Of a DNA stretch of 64,000 bases, positions 18,568-29,100 are shown in pieces. The notes beneath the pieces were generated by a model that worked only from the letters and a program-made list of their open reading frames with translations, made no database searches and had not been told where the DNA came from. This DNA is from Streptococcus sp. LYSM12. GTDB lineage: Bacteria; Bacillota; Bacilli; Lactobacillales; Streptococcaceae. A program made the translations under genes and the position numbers. Positions within the stretch are counted from its first letter, which is position 1, and each line of letters starts with the position of its first letter. The stretch lies in contig NZ_SPOZ01000002.1 of the NCBI RefSeq assembly GCF_004569635.1, positions 1-64,000 on the forward strand. The letters run 5' to 3'.

Positions 18568-20358
18568 TTACTCCATGTTTCTTTTATGTGCAATGAGTTG
18601 TGCCAATTCATCTAGTGCTGCTTCGGTATTACCTATGTGGACTTGCTCCCTAATAACACGCGACTTTTGCTGATTTTCTCGCTTCAGCTGTTCCTGCTGA
18701 CGCCGCCTTTCTAGCTCTTCTAGCTCACTATCACCGACCTCCTCTGGCACTTTTTCCTCTAAGACCTGATACCAAGCCCGTTGTACCTGTTCCGTCTGCT
18801 GCGCCAAGTCATAGGCTGTTATCTCCCCATGTTCTTTTAACAAGCCAAACAAAATCTGTAATTCTGGCGTAAAGAAAAAAAAGTCCTCTTTCAATCGATA
18901 ATCGTTTAAGATATAGGGGTGGGTCATCATACGGTTGAGCAAGTGATTCTCCGTCCGAACCAGGCGTGACAAGCTTATTTTTTGAGGTAATTCGATAATG
19001 GGCTGCCTTCTCATCTCTCCTTGACCTTGCACTATTTGACTGCGTTCCACCCTGTCATGCAAGCGCAGACGATTGACCGCTGCTTCTACCTGTCCATAGT
19101 CAAAGTCAGGCAATACATCCGCCACCTTATAGATATACGAATTTTGAGCGGTTATAGACTTGTTTTTAGCAATAATCGGTGCAATTTGATCAACAAAATC
19201 AATCTGCATCTGCAAATTATCAAGATTTGCAGGCTTGAGATACTGAATTAAAAATTCCACATCGCTAATCCGACTGCTGGTCAAGACCTGATGTAGCATT
19301 TCCTTAGAATGCTTTTTTAAAAATTCATCCGGATCCAAATTGTCTGGTAAACTGACAATTTCCACTTGAAAATCGTGCAATTCATCTAGTGCCTTTGCTG
19401 TTGCTGCCTGTCCCGCCATGTCTCCGTCATAGGTCAAAATCACCTTTTTACAAAACTTGGCCAAATGCTGGACATGCTCCCTGGTCAAGGCTGTTCCCAT
19501 TGAGGCGACCGCATTGTCAATACCAACACGATACGCTGCAATAACATCCATAAACCCCTCCATGAGATAAACTTCATGGCTCTTTTTCATGACTGCCTTG
19601 GCTTGATCTAGGTGATAGAGTTCATAACTTTTATTAAAAATAGCAGTACTCCTACTATTCTTATATTTGGCCAACTGCTTATTTTCATTATCACGTTGCT
19701 GCCAAATACGACCAGAAAAAGCTAAGATACGACCATACTCATCAGTCAAAGGAAACATGATTCGGCTCTGAAAAGCATCATAGATAAGATTGTTATCAGC
19801 AGTGTTAAACAAACCTGAAGCAAGCAAGTCCTGTTCCTCGAACTTAGCAGATAAATGCTTATAAAGATAATCTTGCTCCTGCGGGGCTAAGCCGAGCTGA
19901 AAATGTTTGATGATTTCATCCGTCAGCCCACGATGATATAGATAGCTTCTAGCTGCTTCCCCCATTTTTGTCGTCATCAAGAGGGCATTGTAGAACTTTC
20001 CAGCTTCGGTATGAATATCAAAGAGCACTTGATGCGGATGTATCCGGTGTTCTTGTGCCACCACTCTCTGCTGCTCTAACTGAATACCAGCCATATCAGC
20101 CACTACTTGCACACTATCGAGAAAGGATATCCCGCGGTACTCCTCAATAAATTTAAAAATATCGCCCGACTTCCCACATCCAAAACAATGAAAAAATTGC
20201 TTCTCTTCAACCACGTTAAAGGAGGGAGTTTTTTCCCCATGGAAAGGACAAAGACCTAAAAAATTGCGTCCTGCCTTGGTCAGAGAGATGACTTCACCAA
20301 TTACATCGACAATATTAACTGTCTGTTTAATCTCAGTGATTTTCTCTTTTGAAATCAT
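18568..20358 (-). CDS. dnaG: DNA primase
   Basis: Makes RNA primers at the replication fork. The 596-residue protein has the N-terminal CHC2 zinc finger ([14 protein letters not shown] and [15 protein letters not shown], about 37-65). The TOPRIM catalytic core follows, with [14 protein letters not shown] (about 255-268) holding the catalytic Glu and [12 protein letters not shown] holding the Asp pair. The C-terminal helicase-binding region is predicted helical (LKENQ-type charged helices to the end). The start has GGAGGTGAC 6 bases ahead. It forms the classic dnaG-rpoD operon and is divergent from mscL. Confidence 0.96.
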   Translation of the reverse strand: MISKEKITEIKQTVNIVDVIGEVISLTKAGRNFLGLCPFHGEKTPSFNVVEEKQFFHCFGCGKSGDIFKFIEEYRGISFLDSVQVVADMAGIQLEQQRVVAQEHRIHPHQVLFDIHTEAGKFYNALLMTTKMGEAARSYLYHRGLTDEIIKHFQLGLAPQEQDYLYKHLSAKFEEQDLLASGLFNTADNNLIYDAFQSRIMFPLTDEYGRILAFSGRIWQQRDNENKQLAKYKNSRSTAIFNKSYELYHLDQAKAVMKKSHEVYLMEGFMDVIAAYRVGIDNAVASMGTALTREHVQHLAKFCKKVILTYDGDMAGQAATAKALDELHDFQVEIVSLPDNLDPDEFLKKHSKEMLHQVLTSSRISDVEFLIQYLKPANLDNLQMQIDFVDQIAPIIAKNKSITAQNSYIYKVADVLPDFDYGQVEAAVNRLRLHDRVERSQIVQGQGEMRRQPIIELPQKISLSRLVRTENHLLNRMMTHPYILNDYRLKEDFFFFTPELQILFGLLKEHGEITAYDLAQQTEQVQRAWYQVLEEKVPEEVGDSELEELERRRQQEQLKRENQQKSRVIREQVHIGNTEAALDELAQLIAHKRNME

Positions 20359-20391
20359 ACAGTCACCTCCTTCTAGTGCATGGTACTAGCT

Positions 20392-20400
20392 ATTATAACA
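20392..20400 (-). promoter_or_regulatory. Extended -10 promoter for dnaG-rpoD
   Basis: The minus strand reads TGTTATAAT, a consensus -10 with TGN extension, about 34 bases ahead of the dnaG start. No convincing -35 box. Confidence 0.5.
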
Positions 20401-20453
20401 TGTTCTATTTTATACTAAAAATGTAAAATTGTAAAATTTTCAAGATAGAATAC

Positions 20454-20482
20454 TTGTCAAAAAAATCATTTCATCATATAAT
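20454..20482 (+). promoter_or_regulatory. mscL promoter
   Basis: TTGTCA (20454-20459), exactly 17 bases, TATAAT (20477-20482). Predicted transcription start is near 20489. Confidence 0.8.
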
Positions 20483-20519
20483 AAGGGATATCAATTTTAT
20501 GAAAGGACATATTGGAGAT

Positions 20520-20903
20520 ATGTTAAAAGATTTAAAAGCATTTTTACTTCGTGGTAATGTTGTTGACTTAGCAGTCGGTGTCATCATCGCAGGTGCATTT
20601 GGTGCAATTATTACATCTTTGGTAAACGATGTTATCACTCCACTTTTCTTAAATCCAGCTTTGAAAGCTGCTGGTGCAGAAAAGATTGCTGAACTTAGCT
20701 GGAACGGTGTTGCCTATGGTAACTTCTTGAGTGCTGTTATCAACTTTGTCATCGTTGGGACTGTCCTTTTCTTCATCGTGAAAGCAATGGAAAAGGCACA
20801 AAGTTTCAAGAAAAAAGAGGAAGAAGTTGCTGAAGAAGTCCCTGCTGGACCAAGTCAGGAAGAATTGTTGGCTGAAATCCGCGATTTGTTGAAACACAAA
20901 TAA
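20520..20903 (+). CDS. mscL: Large-conductance mechanosensitive channel MscL
   Basis: Opens under membrane tension to release solutes during osmotic downshock. The 127-residue protein starts MLKDLKAFLLRGNVVDLAVG, the family N-terminus, with TM1 (AVGVIIAGAFGAIITSLVND, about 18-37), a periplasmic loop with LSWNGVAYGNFLSAVI, TM2 (about 75-98) and a charged C-terminal helix bundle. The start is uncertain. An in-frame ATG at 20499 would add seven residues, but the promoter predicts an mRNA starting near 20489, which removes any ribosome site for it. At 20520 the sites are GAAAGGA (13 bases) and GGAG (2 bases), neither ideally spaced. Monogenic; its terminator follows at once. Confidence 0.92.
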   Translation: MLKDLKAFLLRGNVVDLAVGVIIAGAFGAIITSLVNDVITPLFLNPALKAAGAEKIAELSWNGVAYGNFLSAVINFVIVGTVLFFIVKAMEKAQSFKKKEEEVAEEVPAGPSQEELLAEIRDLLKHK

Positions 20904-20908
20904 TGGCT

Positions 20909-20934
20909 AAAAAGACAGATTGACCTGTCTTTTT
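20909..20934 (+). terminator. mscL terminator
   Basis: AAAAAGACAG (20909-20918) pairs with CTGTCTTTTT (20925-20934), then more T. Confidence 0.85.
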
Positions 20935-21603
20935 TTCTATATAATTATACTCTCTAAAAATCAACATCTAACTAGCTTTCACACTTTTTAATTGTGAAAA
21001 GTTGGAGATAGGGATAGCAAAACTAGCTTCCTCTATATCAAATGTAACACTGGAGTTCAGCAAGATGATTGAACAACGAAAGAAGCAGATAGTTTACAAG
21101 TATGAACAACCTCCTCCAGCTAGCTAGCACTGCGTCCTACTGCTCTTACCTGTTGCAATATACATCGTCCCTAATGCTATCTCATTTTACTTTAAATCAG
21201 GATTTTCTTCTAATCCGTACTAAATCAGTAGCATGATTTTAACACTATCTTAGCAATCTCCTCTCCTAACTTCGTTTGGAAATACCCCATTTAGTAATGC
21301 CATCATTTCTCTAATAAATATAAAGGCTCTTAATGCGCTTCTGCATCCTCTATCTATTGTTCAATCTGCATTTGTGCTTCCGATATCTCATTAGTAAGCT
21401 CTGAATAAGTACGCAAATGCCCATCATCTGTCCCTCAGCAAGCAACCAGGGAAAAAGAACGAAGTAACACACATAACAAATCAGTTACTTGATGTTTCGA
21501 GGTAGCTTCCTTTCTTAATTTCTTAAAATATATATTACACTTCAATAAAGACACCAATATACATTGTAAAAGAAGTTAGATTCTCCAACTTCTCCCTGTT
21601 TTA
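20935..21603. other. Intergenic stretch, no gene recognised
   Basis: About 670 AT-rich bases between mscL and galE. On the minus strand a few short open bits look protein-like (for example IREMMALLNGVFPNEVRRG around 21250-21320) but they are broken by stops and have no start or ribosome site. They may be the decayed trace of a lost gene. I see no repeat of the families found elsewhere in the window. Confidence 0.35.
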
Positions 21604-22617
21604 TTATTTTTCATATCCATTCGGATTTTTAGACTGCCAATTCCATGTATCACGACACATATCTTCAATCGTCTTTTCTGTTTTCCAGTTGAGTTCTGAA
21701 AGAGCCTTGTCAGCATTAGCAAAACAGGTTGCCACATCTCCAGGACGACGATCAACAATCTTGTATGGTACAGCTACGGCATTCACTTTTTCAAAAGCAT
21801 GGATCAATTCTAGTACACTCGTTCCCTGACCAGATCCGAGGTTATAGGTATAAGTACCTGTAGTATCTGAAATTTTTTCCAAGGCTTTTATATGGCCAAG
21901 CGCTAAATCAACAACATGAATATAGTCACGAACACCTGTTCCATCTACTGTATCATAATCATTACCAAACACGCTCAATTCAGGACGTTTTCCAACAGCT
22001 ACTTGAGCGATAAACGGCATTAAATTATTTGGAATACCTGCAGGATCTTCACCGATTAAACCAGATTCATGTGCCCCTATTGGATTGAAATAGCGAAGAA
22101 GTGCAATACTCCATTCAGAATCTGCTACTTCGACATCACGAAGAATTTGCTCCAACATGACTTTGGTATAGCCATATGGATTGGTCGCACTAGTCGGCAT
22201 GGTCTCAACCAGCGGAGAAGGATTGTGAAGACCATAAACAGTCGCACTAGAACTAAAGACCACTTTCTTCACTCCGAACTCTGCCATCACTTCTACTAAA
22301 GCCAAGGTAGTCATAATATTATTTTCGTAGTACATGACAGGTTTTTCAACTGACTCACCAACTGCTTTATAGCCAGCAAAATGAATGGCAGCATCAATCT
22401 CTTCTTTTTCAAATACAGATCTAAGCCCCTCCTTATCCGCCACATCCAATTCATAGAATGCCGGGGTCTTCCCTGTTATTTTTTTGATTCTATCTAGGAC
22501 TGATAGACTTGAATTGGATAAATTATCAACAATCACGACTTCTTTTCCTAGTTTCAACAATTCAACCACAGTATGACTACCAATGTAGCCTGCACCACCT
22601 GTTACTAAAACACTCAT
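21604..22617 (-). CDS. galE: UDP-glucose 4-epimerase
   Basis: Interconverts UDP-glucose and UDP-galactose for galactose use and for capsule or wall polysaccharide precursors. The 337-residue extended SDR protein has the NAD-binding GGAGYIGSH (about 7-15), VIVDNLSNS, FSSSATVYG with the catalytic Ser/Thr, YGYTKVMLE with catalytic Tyr and Lys, and YNLGSGQGTSVLE. The frame opens at 22635, but the ATG at 22617 has AAAGGAG ideally placed and gives MSVLVTGGAGYIG. No other Leloir genes are adjacent, so it may serve as a stand-alone sugar-nucleotide supplier. Confidence 0.95.
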   Translation of the reverse strand: MSVLVTGGAGYIGSHTVVELLKLGKEVVIVDNLSNSSLSVLDRIKKITGKTPAFYELDVADKEGLRSVFEKEEIDAAIHFAGYKAVGESVEKPVMYYENNIMTTLALVEVMAEFGVKKVVFSSSATVYGLHNPSPLVETMPTSATNPYGYTKVMLEQILRDVEVADSEWSIALLRYFNPIGAHESGLIGEDPAGIPNNLMPFIAQVAVGKRPELSVFGNDYDTVDGTGVRDYIHVVDLALGHIKALEKISDTTGTYTYNLGSGQGTSVLELIHAFEKVNAVAVPYKIVDRRPGDVATCFANADKALSELNWKTEKTIEDMCRDTWNWQSKNPNGYEK

Positions 22618-22650
22618 AAAAACTCCTTTATACATGCATAGATAAGGCAG

Positions 22651-22676
22651 AAAAAACAGCCTGAAAGCTGTTTTTT
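22651..22676 (-). terminator. rpsU terminator
   Basis: AAAAAACAGC (22651-22660) pairs with GCTGTTTTTT (22667-22676); it follows the rpsU stop by 5 bases. Confidence 0.85.
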
Positions 22677-22681
22677 AACTA

Positions 22682-22858
22682 TTAGAATTTTTTACGCTTA
22701 CGAGCTGCTTCTGATTTGCGTTTACGTTTTACAGATGGTTTTTCATAGAATTCACGTTTGCGTGTTTCTTGAAGAGTACCAGCTTTGGTAACCGCACGTT
22801 TGAAACGACGAAGAGCATCATCAAGTGATTCGTTCTTGCGCACAACTGTTTTTGACAT
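22682..22858 (-). CDS. rpsU: 30S ribosomal protein bS21
   Basis: A 58-residue basic protein of the small ribosomal subunit that lies near the anti-Shine-Dalgarno region. Sequence [20 protein letters not shown] followed by [18 protein letters not shown]-like basic tail ending RKRKKF fits bS21 exactly in length and composition. The open frame reaches upstream to 22933, but those codons overlap the promoter; the ATG at 22858 has GAGGGGAG ahead. It is a single-gene unit with a perfect promoter and its own terminator. It is not linked to dnaG as in many bacteria, though dnaG-rpoD is only 2.3 kb away. Confidence 0.96.
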
Positions 22859-22892
22859 TATTTTCACTCCCCTCAATTTCAAAATCCATTTC

Positions 22893-22921
22893 ATTATACT
22901 GCGATATTGCAATTTTGTCAA
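22893..22921 (-). promoter_or_regulatory. rpsU promoter, full consensus
   Basis: Minus strand TTGACA (22921-22916), 17 bases, TATAAT (22898-22893): a perfect sigma-70 promoter. Confidence 0.9.
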
Positions 22922-22989
22922 GATATTTCCCAAAATTGTTTGTGGTAAGTTTTTGTAAAAGAACTAATATTTCTGATTAAAAATCAAAA

Positions 22990-23190
22990 ATGGGGAAAAT
23001 GTTGCTGAATTTTTTACAGATTCTGCCTCTGACAATCATTGCTTTATTACCTCTCATCAGAACCGTATCTACATCAAGCTAACCAAACTCTATTGGCTTT
23101 ACTCGGTATCACCATATCCTATTTTAAAATCAACAATGGTCTTGCCCTCTTGGCATGAAGAACAAAACCATTGCCTAATCTTTCAGTAGT
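22990..23190 (+). pseudogene. Possible decayed membrane-protein remnant
   Basis: The plus strand has hydrophobic stretches in different frames, MGKMLLNFLQILPLTIIALL (from about 22990) and LLALLGITISYFKINNGLAL (from about 23090). Stops and frame changes separate them. They could be pieces of one dead multi-pass protein. I cannot name a family, and AT-rich DNA readily yields such strings by chance. Confidence 0.2.
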
Positions 23191-23245
23191 TCTCTATTAA
23201 TTGACAAGATGCAATTCAATACCAGTTAAATCAATACAAAAGTTA

Positions 23246-23416
23246 CTACATCTTCTTATACTTACTAGGATGACGCCAATAGCGTCTTGAACATAGCCCA
23301 CTACAAAATTGAGTTCGTCTATCAAAAGCTCCCTCTATTGTAGCAACCATTTGATGACACTGTTTACAAATAAATGTCCTGCTTTTGTAATAATTCATGA
23401 ATGATACTTCTTTCAT
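23246..23416 (-). CDS. Small Cys-rich (zinc-ribbon-like) protein, 56 residues
   Basis: Translated by hand: starts MKEVSFMNYYKSRTFICKQC and ends RRYWRHPSKYKKM. Two Cys pairs, CKQC (about 17-20) and CSGLC (about 38-42), are spaced like a treble-clef or zinc-ribbon site, within a basic protein. The ATG at 23416 has a full GGAGG box 9 bases ahead, which argues strongly for a real gene. It starts 24 bases after the stop of the LPXTG lipase-like protein, so it may be the last gene of that operon. I do not recognise the family; zinc binding, and perhaps nucleic-acid binding, are inferred from the Cys pattern and charge. Confidence 0.7.
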   Translation of the reverse strand: MKEVSFMNYYKSRTFICKQCHQMVATIEGAFDRRTQFCSGLCSRRYWRHPSKYKKM

Positions 23417-23440
23417 TTAGGATACCTCCAAAAGTATAAT

Positions 23441-26074
23441 TCATCCTATTTTCTTACACTTACCACTAAACGATAAAAATGCTAAACCAAGGGTAAGCAC
23501 TCCTGAAACAAGTCCTGTTTTACCAATACTTCCGCCTGTTCTAGGTAGTTGTGAATTTGTCAGTTGATTCTGTGGATATGCTTGAGGTAAAGGTACATGC
23601 TTTGAATGATTTGAAACCAGCTTTTTGCTTCCTATTTCAATCACTTCATCAACCACCGGAGTAGTCACCTCGCGTCTTACCTCGCTGCGTCCTGTCTCTT
23701 TACCGTCGGCATAAGTCACTTCATATGTAATCGTTTCAAGTCCCTCCTTACCAGCTACTTTAACTTGTTCTACTCCCTTGAGTAGATAAGGATTTTCTTC
23801 TTGAACCCTGTTATAGGGAATAGAGGTGGTTAGCGTTTCTATCTTAACTTCTACCTTTGCATCTGAAATAACTTTCTTTGTTCCTATCTCAATCACTTCA
23901 TCAACCGCCGGAGTAGTCACCTCGCGTCTTACCTCTCTGCGCCCTTTCTCTTTACCGTTGGCATAAGTCACTTCATATGTAATCGTTTCAAGTCCCTCTT
24001 TACCAACTACTTTAACTTGTTCTACTCCCTTGAGTAGATAAGGATTTTCTTCTTGAACCCTATTATAGGGAACGGAGGTGGTCAACGTTTCTATCTTGGT
24101 TTCTATTTTCCACTCTGCTTTAGGTGTCTCTTTGTTTCCTTGCCCTTGAGGAGTGCGCGCCTTTACAATAACTGGTACCGTCAAGATACGACTTGCCTTA
24201 TTCTCAAATGTCACTTTTACCTTTGCTTCAAACCTGCCTATTCTCTCACTACTAACTGCTTCTAGTATGTCAACACTGCTCCCTTTTGGTAAATTTTGAA
24301 TATTATCTTCTAAAATAATCGGTTCTCCTTGATACACATCTTCGGTCAAAATATTCTCTGATAGAATGCCTGGAATCTCCTCGACCCCAAAAGCTGTTGT
24401 TCCTATATCTGTTGGACTATCCGAAGCTTCCTTTTTCTCTATCACCAGTTGCTCCAAGGTGATAATATCTTCTGATTGATCTGCATAAATAACAATCAAT
24501 CCCACTTCAGACTCAATTCTATAGCGAACATCAGCAGGTAAGTATCCCATATTTACTTTACTCATGGATTCAATAAGTACTTGCTTTTCCTCTGATGAAA
24601 GATTTTTCAGGTCTGCTACTGCCACCTTATCCCTTGGTATTTGAGGAGTATACTTTTCTGCTTCTATAGGAGAGCCTTTCGCGCTAACAATAATGGGAAT
24701 ATCAAACTCTGTTTCACTCTGATCCGAAAAAATAATGCGAATTTTTCCAGTATAGTTTCCAGCCTTGTTCAAATCTATAGCTGTATAATCTGTCATATCT
24801 TCTTTGAGAGTATCACTTGGTATTCCACTAAGATTATCCATAAAATCGACACTATCTCCCTCCATAATTTCTTCAGAGGTCACGATAATATCCGTATAAA
24901 CTTGACTATCTGTCACCGCTTCATTGAAATTCAAATCTTTGAGTACCGCTTCTTGATAGCCCATTCCATCTACTGTCGATCGCTTTCCAGTTGAAAATTC
25001 TGGCAATTCATTGATAAATTTTTCAAAGTACGTTCTAGAGCCATGCCCATTTGAGGAACTTCCAACACTTATCGCTCCTTCAAATGTTCCTACCATGTTA
25101 CTAGTTCTATCGTTATCAACAATATAATGCACACTTTTTCCTTGTCTCATGAGCTCATTTCCTTCGTCAGCCAATGTATTCAGCCACGGGTTAAATAAAT
25201 TTCCCTTAATTTTAGGCGCATTGAAAGTGTACGCTTTTTTATACCAAGTATATCCTTTATTATTTGCTTCAATCACTCCACGTTGAGCCAAATACCCTCC
25301 TAAAGAATGACCTGTAACATAAAGATTATTGATATTGGGATTTGTATCGTATTGTTTTAAAAGCGTTTCTAAACTATTAGCTTGTCCTGGATTTCTCCCC
25401 ATAAATATAGCTAAATCATCATCTACATCTGTTATTCCTTTCGTTCCTCGTATTCCTAATACTTGTACCGTTCCATCCTCCAAGTATGGATAATTACTTT
25501 TAGTTTCAAATAAAACAGCATCAAATCCTTCGTCCATATGATATATTTCTTTCACTTTCCAAAAATGCGAGAGTTCATTATGCATCATGGAGTATTCCAA
25601 GCGATTATCATATAATTCTGTCAATTCACTGCTTTCATCTAAAACCTTATCAATATAATCATCATTACGATATACTAATTCCATAAATATAACCATATCT
25701 CTTAACGTTACATTCCACATAAGTACCTGAGTATCTTCCTTATCAGATACTCCATCACCGTCTGTATCATAAAGTAATGGATGACTATTATAACCATAAT
25801 ATTGTTTCCCATTTTTCAAATAGGTATAAATCTCTGCACTGTTTACTAGCCCGTCCCCATCATCATCCTCATCTGGAGATAGAACTTTTCCCCTGTATAA
25901 AAGAGAATCCACTCTCCCATCCTCCAAACGTATTTTCCCTTCAGAAATGAGCGTTGCCGTATCCAATGTTAATGGTATTTTTGTGTTTTCCTTAGCAACT
26001 ATGGGCTGCCTCTGAAAACAGGCGATTGCCACTATTCCACATAATGAGATAAACAAATAATCTCGTTTTTTCAT
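23441..26074 (-). CDS. LPXTG surface protein with lipase-like alpha/beta-hydrolase domain and two G5 domains
   Basis: 877 residues. Start placed at 26074 (MKKRDYLFISLCGIVAIACF) because GGAGG precedes it; the open frame reaches 26116. After the signal peptide come two acidic loops like calcium-binding repeats (DEDDDGDGLVNSAEIYTY and DTDGDGVSDKED). Next is a hydrolase region with the nucleophile elbow VTGHSLGGYLAQRG (about 255-268), as in class 3 lipases and Mbeg1-like proteins, with candidate Asp and His residues further on. Beta-rich linkers follow, then two near-identical G5 domains (each around IETKIETLTTSVPYNRVQEE or its variant). LPRTG is at about 843 with a membrane helix and short basic tail. 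A sortase-anchored esterase or phospholipase is inferred; no substrate is known. It follows the Rib-repeat protein by 65 bases. Confidence 0.8.
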   Translation of the reverse strand: MKKRDYLFISLCGIVAIACFQRQPIVAKENTKIPLTLDTATLISEGKIRLEDGRVDSLLYRGKVLSPDEDDDGDGLVNSAEIYTYLKNGKQYYGYNSHPLLYDTDGDGVSDKEDTQVLMWNVTLRDMVIFMELVYRNDDYIDKVLDESSELTELYDNRLEYSMMHNELSHFWKVKEIYHMDEGFDAVLFETKSNYPYLEDGTVQVLGIRGTKGITDVDDDLAIFMGRNPGQANSLETLLKQYDTNPNINNLYVTGHSLGGYLAQRGVIEANNKGYTWYKKAYTFNAPKIKGNLFNPWLNTLADEGNELMRQGKSVHYIVDNDRTSNMVGTFEGAISVGSSSNGHGSRTYFEKFINELPEFSTGKRSTVDGMGYQEAVLKDLNFNEAVTDSQVYTDIIVTSEEIMEGDSVDFMDNLSGIPSDTLKEDMTDYTAIDLNKAGNYTGKIRIIFSDQSETEFDIPIIVSAKGSPIEAEKYTPQIPRDKVAVADLKNLSSEEKQVLIESMSKVNMGYLPADVRYRIESEVGLIVIYADQSEDIITLEQLVIEKKEASDSPTDIGTTAFGVEEIPGILSENILTEDVYQGEPIILEDNIQNLPKGSSVDILEAVSSERIGRFEAKVKVTFENKASRILTVPVIVKARTPQGQGNKETPKAEWKIETKIETLTTSVPYNRVQEENPYLLKGVEQVKVVGKEGLETITYEVTYANGKEKGRREVRREVTTPAVDEVIEIGTKKVISDAKVEVKIETLTTSIPYNRVQEENPYLLKGVEQVKVAGKEGLETITYEVTYADGKETGRSEVRREVTTPVVDEVIEIGSKKLVSNHSKHVPLPQAYPQNQLTNSQLPRTGGSIGKTGLVSGVLTLGLAFLSFSGKCKKIG

Positions 26075-26088
26075 TTCTTCCTCCACTA

Positions 26089-26129
26089 TAACAATAAGGG
26101 AGGTATTTATTATCACTCCCTCATTGTTA
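26089..26129. repeat. Hairpin between the two surface-protein genes
   Basis: TAACAATAAGGGAG (26089-26102) pairs with CTCCCTCATTGTTA (26116-26129) with one mismatch. There is no T run, so it looks like an mRNA stabiliser or attenuator in the gap and not a full terminator. Confidence 0.5.
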
Positions 26130-26139
26130 CTTTACAAGG

Positions 26140-29100
26140 TTAACATTTACTTCGTTTTTGGGTATTGTCGCGTACTTTATGTACCAAGGTAAGAAAAGCA
26201 CTTATACCAACTAGTAACATTCCTAACACTCCTAATGGGCTCATTAAATCACCTGTTTGTGGCAATTTCCGTACTTGAGCAGTACCACGTGAGGCATGTT
26301 TTTCCCTATCAGAACGGGGATCTACAATGGTAATGGTTACGGGGATTTCATCAGTTGAACCATCTGGGTAAGTCACGACAACCGTTGTAGCCTGGTCACC
26401 TGGGATACCGGTATCAACAGGGGTTTTGTAACTAACTTGGCTACCGACTGGTAGATTAGCCAGAGAGTTAGCGGGGACTGGGACAGCTCCCATAGTGACG
26501 GCCTGCACTCTACCTTGTGGGTCGTGTTTATCTGCGTCTGAACGGGAATCTACAATAGTAATGGTTACGGGGATTTCATCAGTGGAGCCATCTGGGTAAG
26601 TCACGACAACCGTTGTAACCTTGTCACCTGGGATACTGGTATCAACAGGGGTCTTGTAGCTAACTTGGCTGCCGGCTGGTAAATTAGCCAGAGAACTAGC
26701 TGGGTCGGGGGCTGCTCCCATAGTGACGGTCTGTGCGCTACCTTGTGGGCCATGTTTATCTGCATCTGAACGAGAATCTACAATGGTAATGGTTACGGGG
26801 ATTTCATCAGTTGAACCATCTGGGTAAGTTACGACAACCGTTATAGCCTGGTCACCTGGGGTACTGGTATCAACAGGGGTCTTGTAGCTAACTTGGCTAC
26901 CTGCTGGCACAGTATCTAGAGAATTGGCTGGGTCTGGGGTATCGCCCATATTAACCGTTTGTTTCGTGACACGAGGGTCATGCTTATCTGCATCCGAACG
27001 GGGATCTACAATGGTTATCGTCACAGGGATTTCATCGATTGAACCATCTGGGTAAGTCACGACAACCGTTGTAGTATGGTCGCCTGGAGTACTGGTATCA
27101 ACTGGAGTCTTATAGCTAACCTGACTACCGGCTGGCACACTATCTAAAGAATTGGCTGGGGCTGGGATGTCGCCCATATTAACCGTTTGTTTCGTGACAC
27201 GAGGGTCATGCTTATCTGCATCCGAACGGGAATCTACAATAGTGATAGTTACAGGGATTTCATCAATTGAACCATCTGGATAAGTCACGACAACTACTGT
27301 AGCCTGGTCACCTGGAGTGCTGGTATCAACCGGAGTCTTGTAAGCTACTTGGCTACCGGCTGGCACAGACTCTAGAGAATTGGCGGGGGCTGGCGTATCA
27401 CCCATATTGACAGTCTGTGCTCTACCTTGTGGGTCGTGTTTATCTGCATCCGAACGGGGATCTACAATGGTTATCGTCACAGGGATTTCATCGGTTGAAC
27501 CATCTGGGTAAGTCACGACAACTGTTGTAGACTGGTCGCCTGGGGTACTGGTATCAACTGGGGTCTTGTAAGCTACTTGGCTACCGGCTGGTAAATTATC
27601 CAGAGAACTAGCTGGGTCGGGGGCTGCTCCCATAGTGACAGTCTGCACTCTACCTTGTGGGGCGTGTTTATCTGCATCTGAACGGGGATCTACAATGGTT
27701 ATCGTTACAGGGATTTCATCAGTTGAACCATCTGGGTAAGTCACGACAACTGTTGTAGCTTGGTCGCCTGGGGTACTGGTATCAACTGGGGTCTTGTAGC
27801 TAACTTGGCTACCGGCTGGCACAGTATCTAGAAAATGAGATGGATCTGGCGTATCACCCATATTAACCGTTTGTTTTGTGACGCGGGGATCATGCTTATC
27901 TGCATCTGAACGGGGATCTACAATGGTTATCGTCACAGGAATTTCATCAGTTGAACCATCTGGGTAAGTCACGACAACCGTTGTAGACTGGTCACCTGGA
28001 GTGCTGGTATCAACAGGGGTCTTGTAGCTAACTTGACTACCGGCTGGCACACTATCTAGAGAATTGGCGGGGGCTGGCGTGTCGCCCATAGTAACGATCT
28101 GCGCTCTACCTTGTGGGGCATGCTTATCTGCGTCTGAACGGGGATCTACAATAGTGATAGTTACGGGGATTTCATCAGTTGAACCATCTGGGTAAGTCAC
28201 GACAACTGTTGTAGACTGGTCGCCTGGGGTACTGGTATCAACCGGAGTCTTGTAAGCTACTTGGCTGCCGGCTGGCACAGACTCTAGAGAATTGGCGGGG
28301 GCTGGCGTGTCGCCCATAGTGACGGTCTGCACTCTACCTTGTGGGTCATGTTTATCTGCGTCTGAACGGGAATCTACAATGATTATCGTCACAGGAATTT
28401 CATCAGTGGAGCCATCTGGATAAGTCACAACAACCGTTGTAGCTTGGTCGCCTGGGGTACTGGTATCAACAGGAGTCTTATAACTAACTTGGCTACCGGC
28501 TGGTAAATTATCCAGAGAGTTAGCTGCATCTGGCGTGTCGCCCATAGTGACGGTCTGCGCTCTACCTTGTGGGGCATGCTTATCTGCGTCTGAACGGGAA
28601 TCTACAATAGTGATAGTTACGGGGATTTCATCAGTGGAGCCATCTGGGTAAGTCACGACAACTGTTGTAGACTGGTCGCCTGGGGTACTGGTATCAACAG
28701 GGGTCTTGTAGCTAACTTGGCTACCGGCTGGCACAGACTCTAGAGAATTGGCGGGGGCTGGCGTATCGCCCATATTAACAGTCTGCGTTCTACCTTGTGG
28801 GTCATGTTTGTCCGCATCTGTACGTGAGATATCAATAGTAGCAATTTTACTAAAGTTATATATTCCTGTACCATTTGGTTTTGTAGCAGCAGGTCCTGTT
28901 GCTTCTCGGGAGGTCGCACCTACTGTTATCCAGACTTTATCAGTAAAATCTACATCCTTTCTAAAACCTTGACCCCAGCCCATCCATTTACCAAATTCAC
29001 TGGAAACATTAGGAGTGTCTTTTCCTAAAAAGTGAACTTCATTTGGTAGTATTTTTGTATCAAATTCATAAACACGAGTTGAATCTTGTATACTTGCTGA

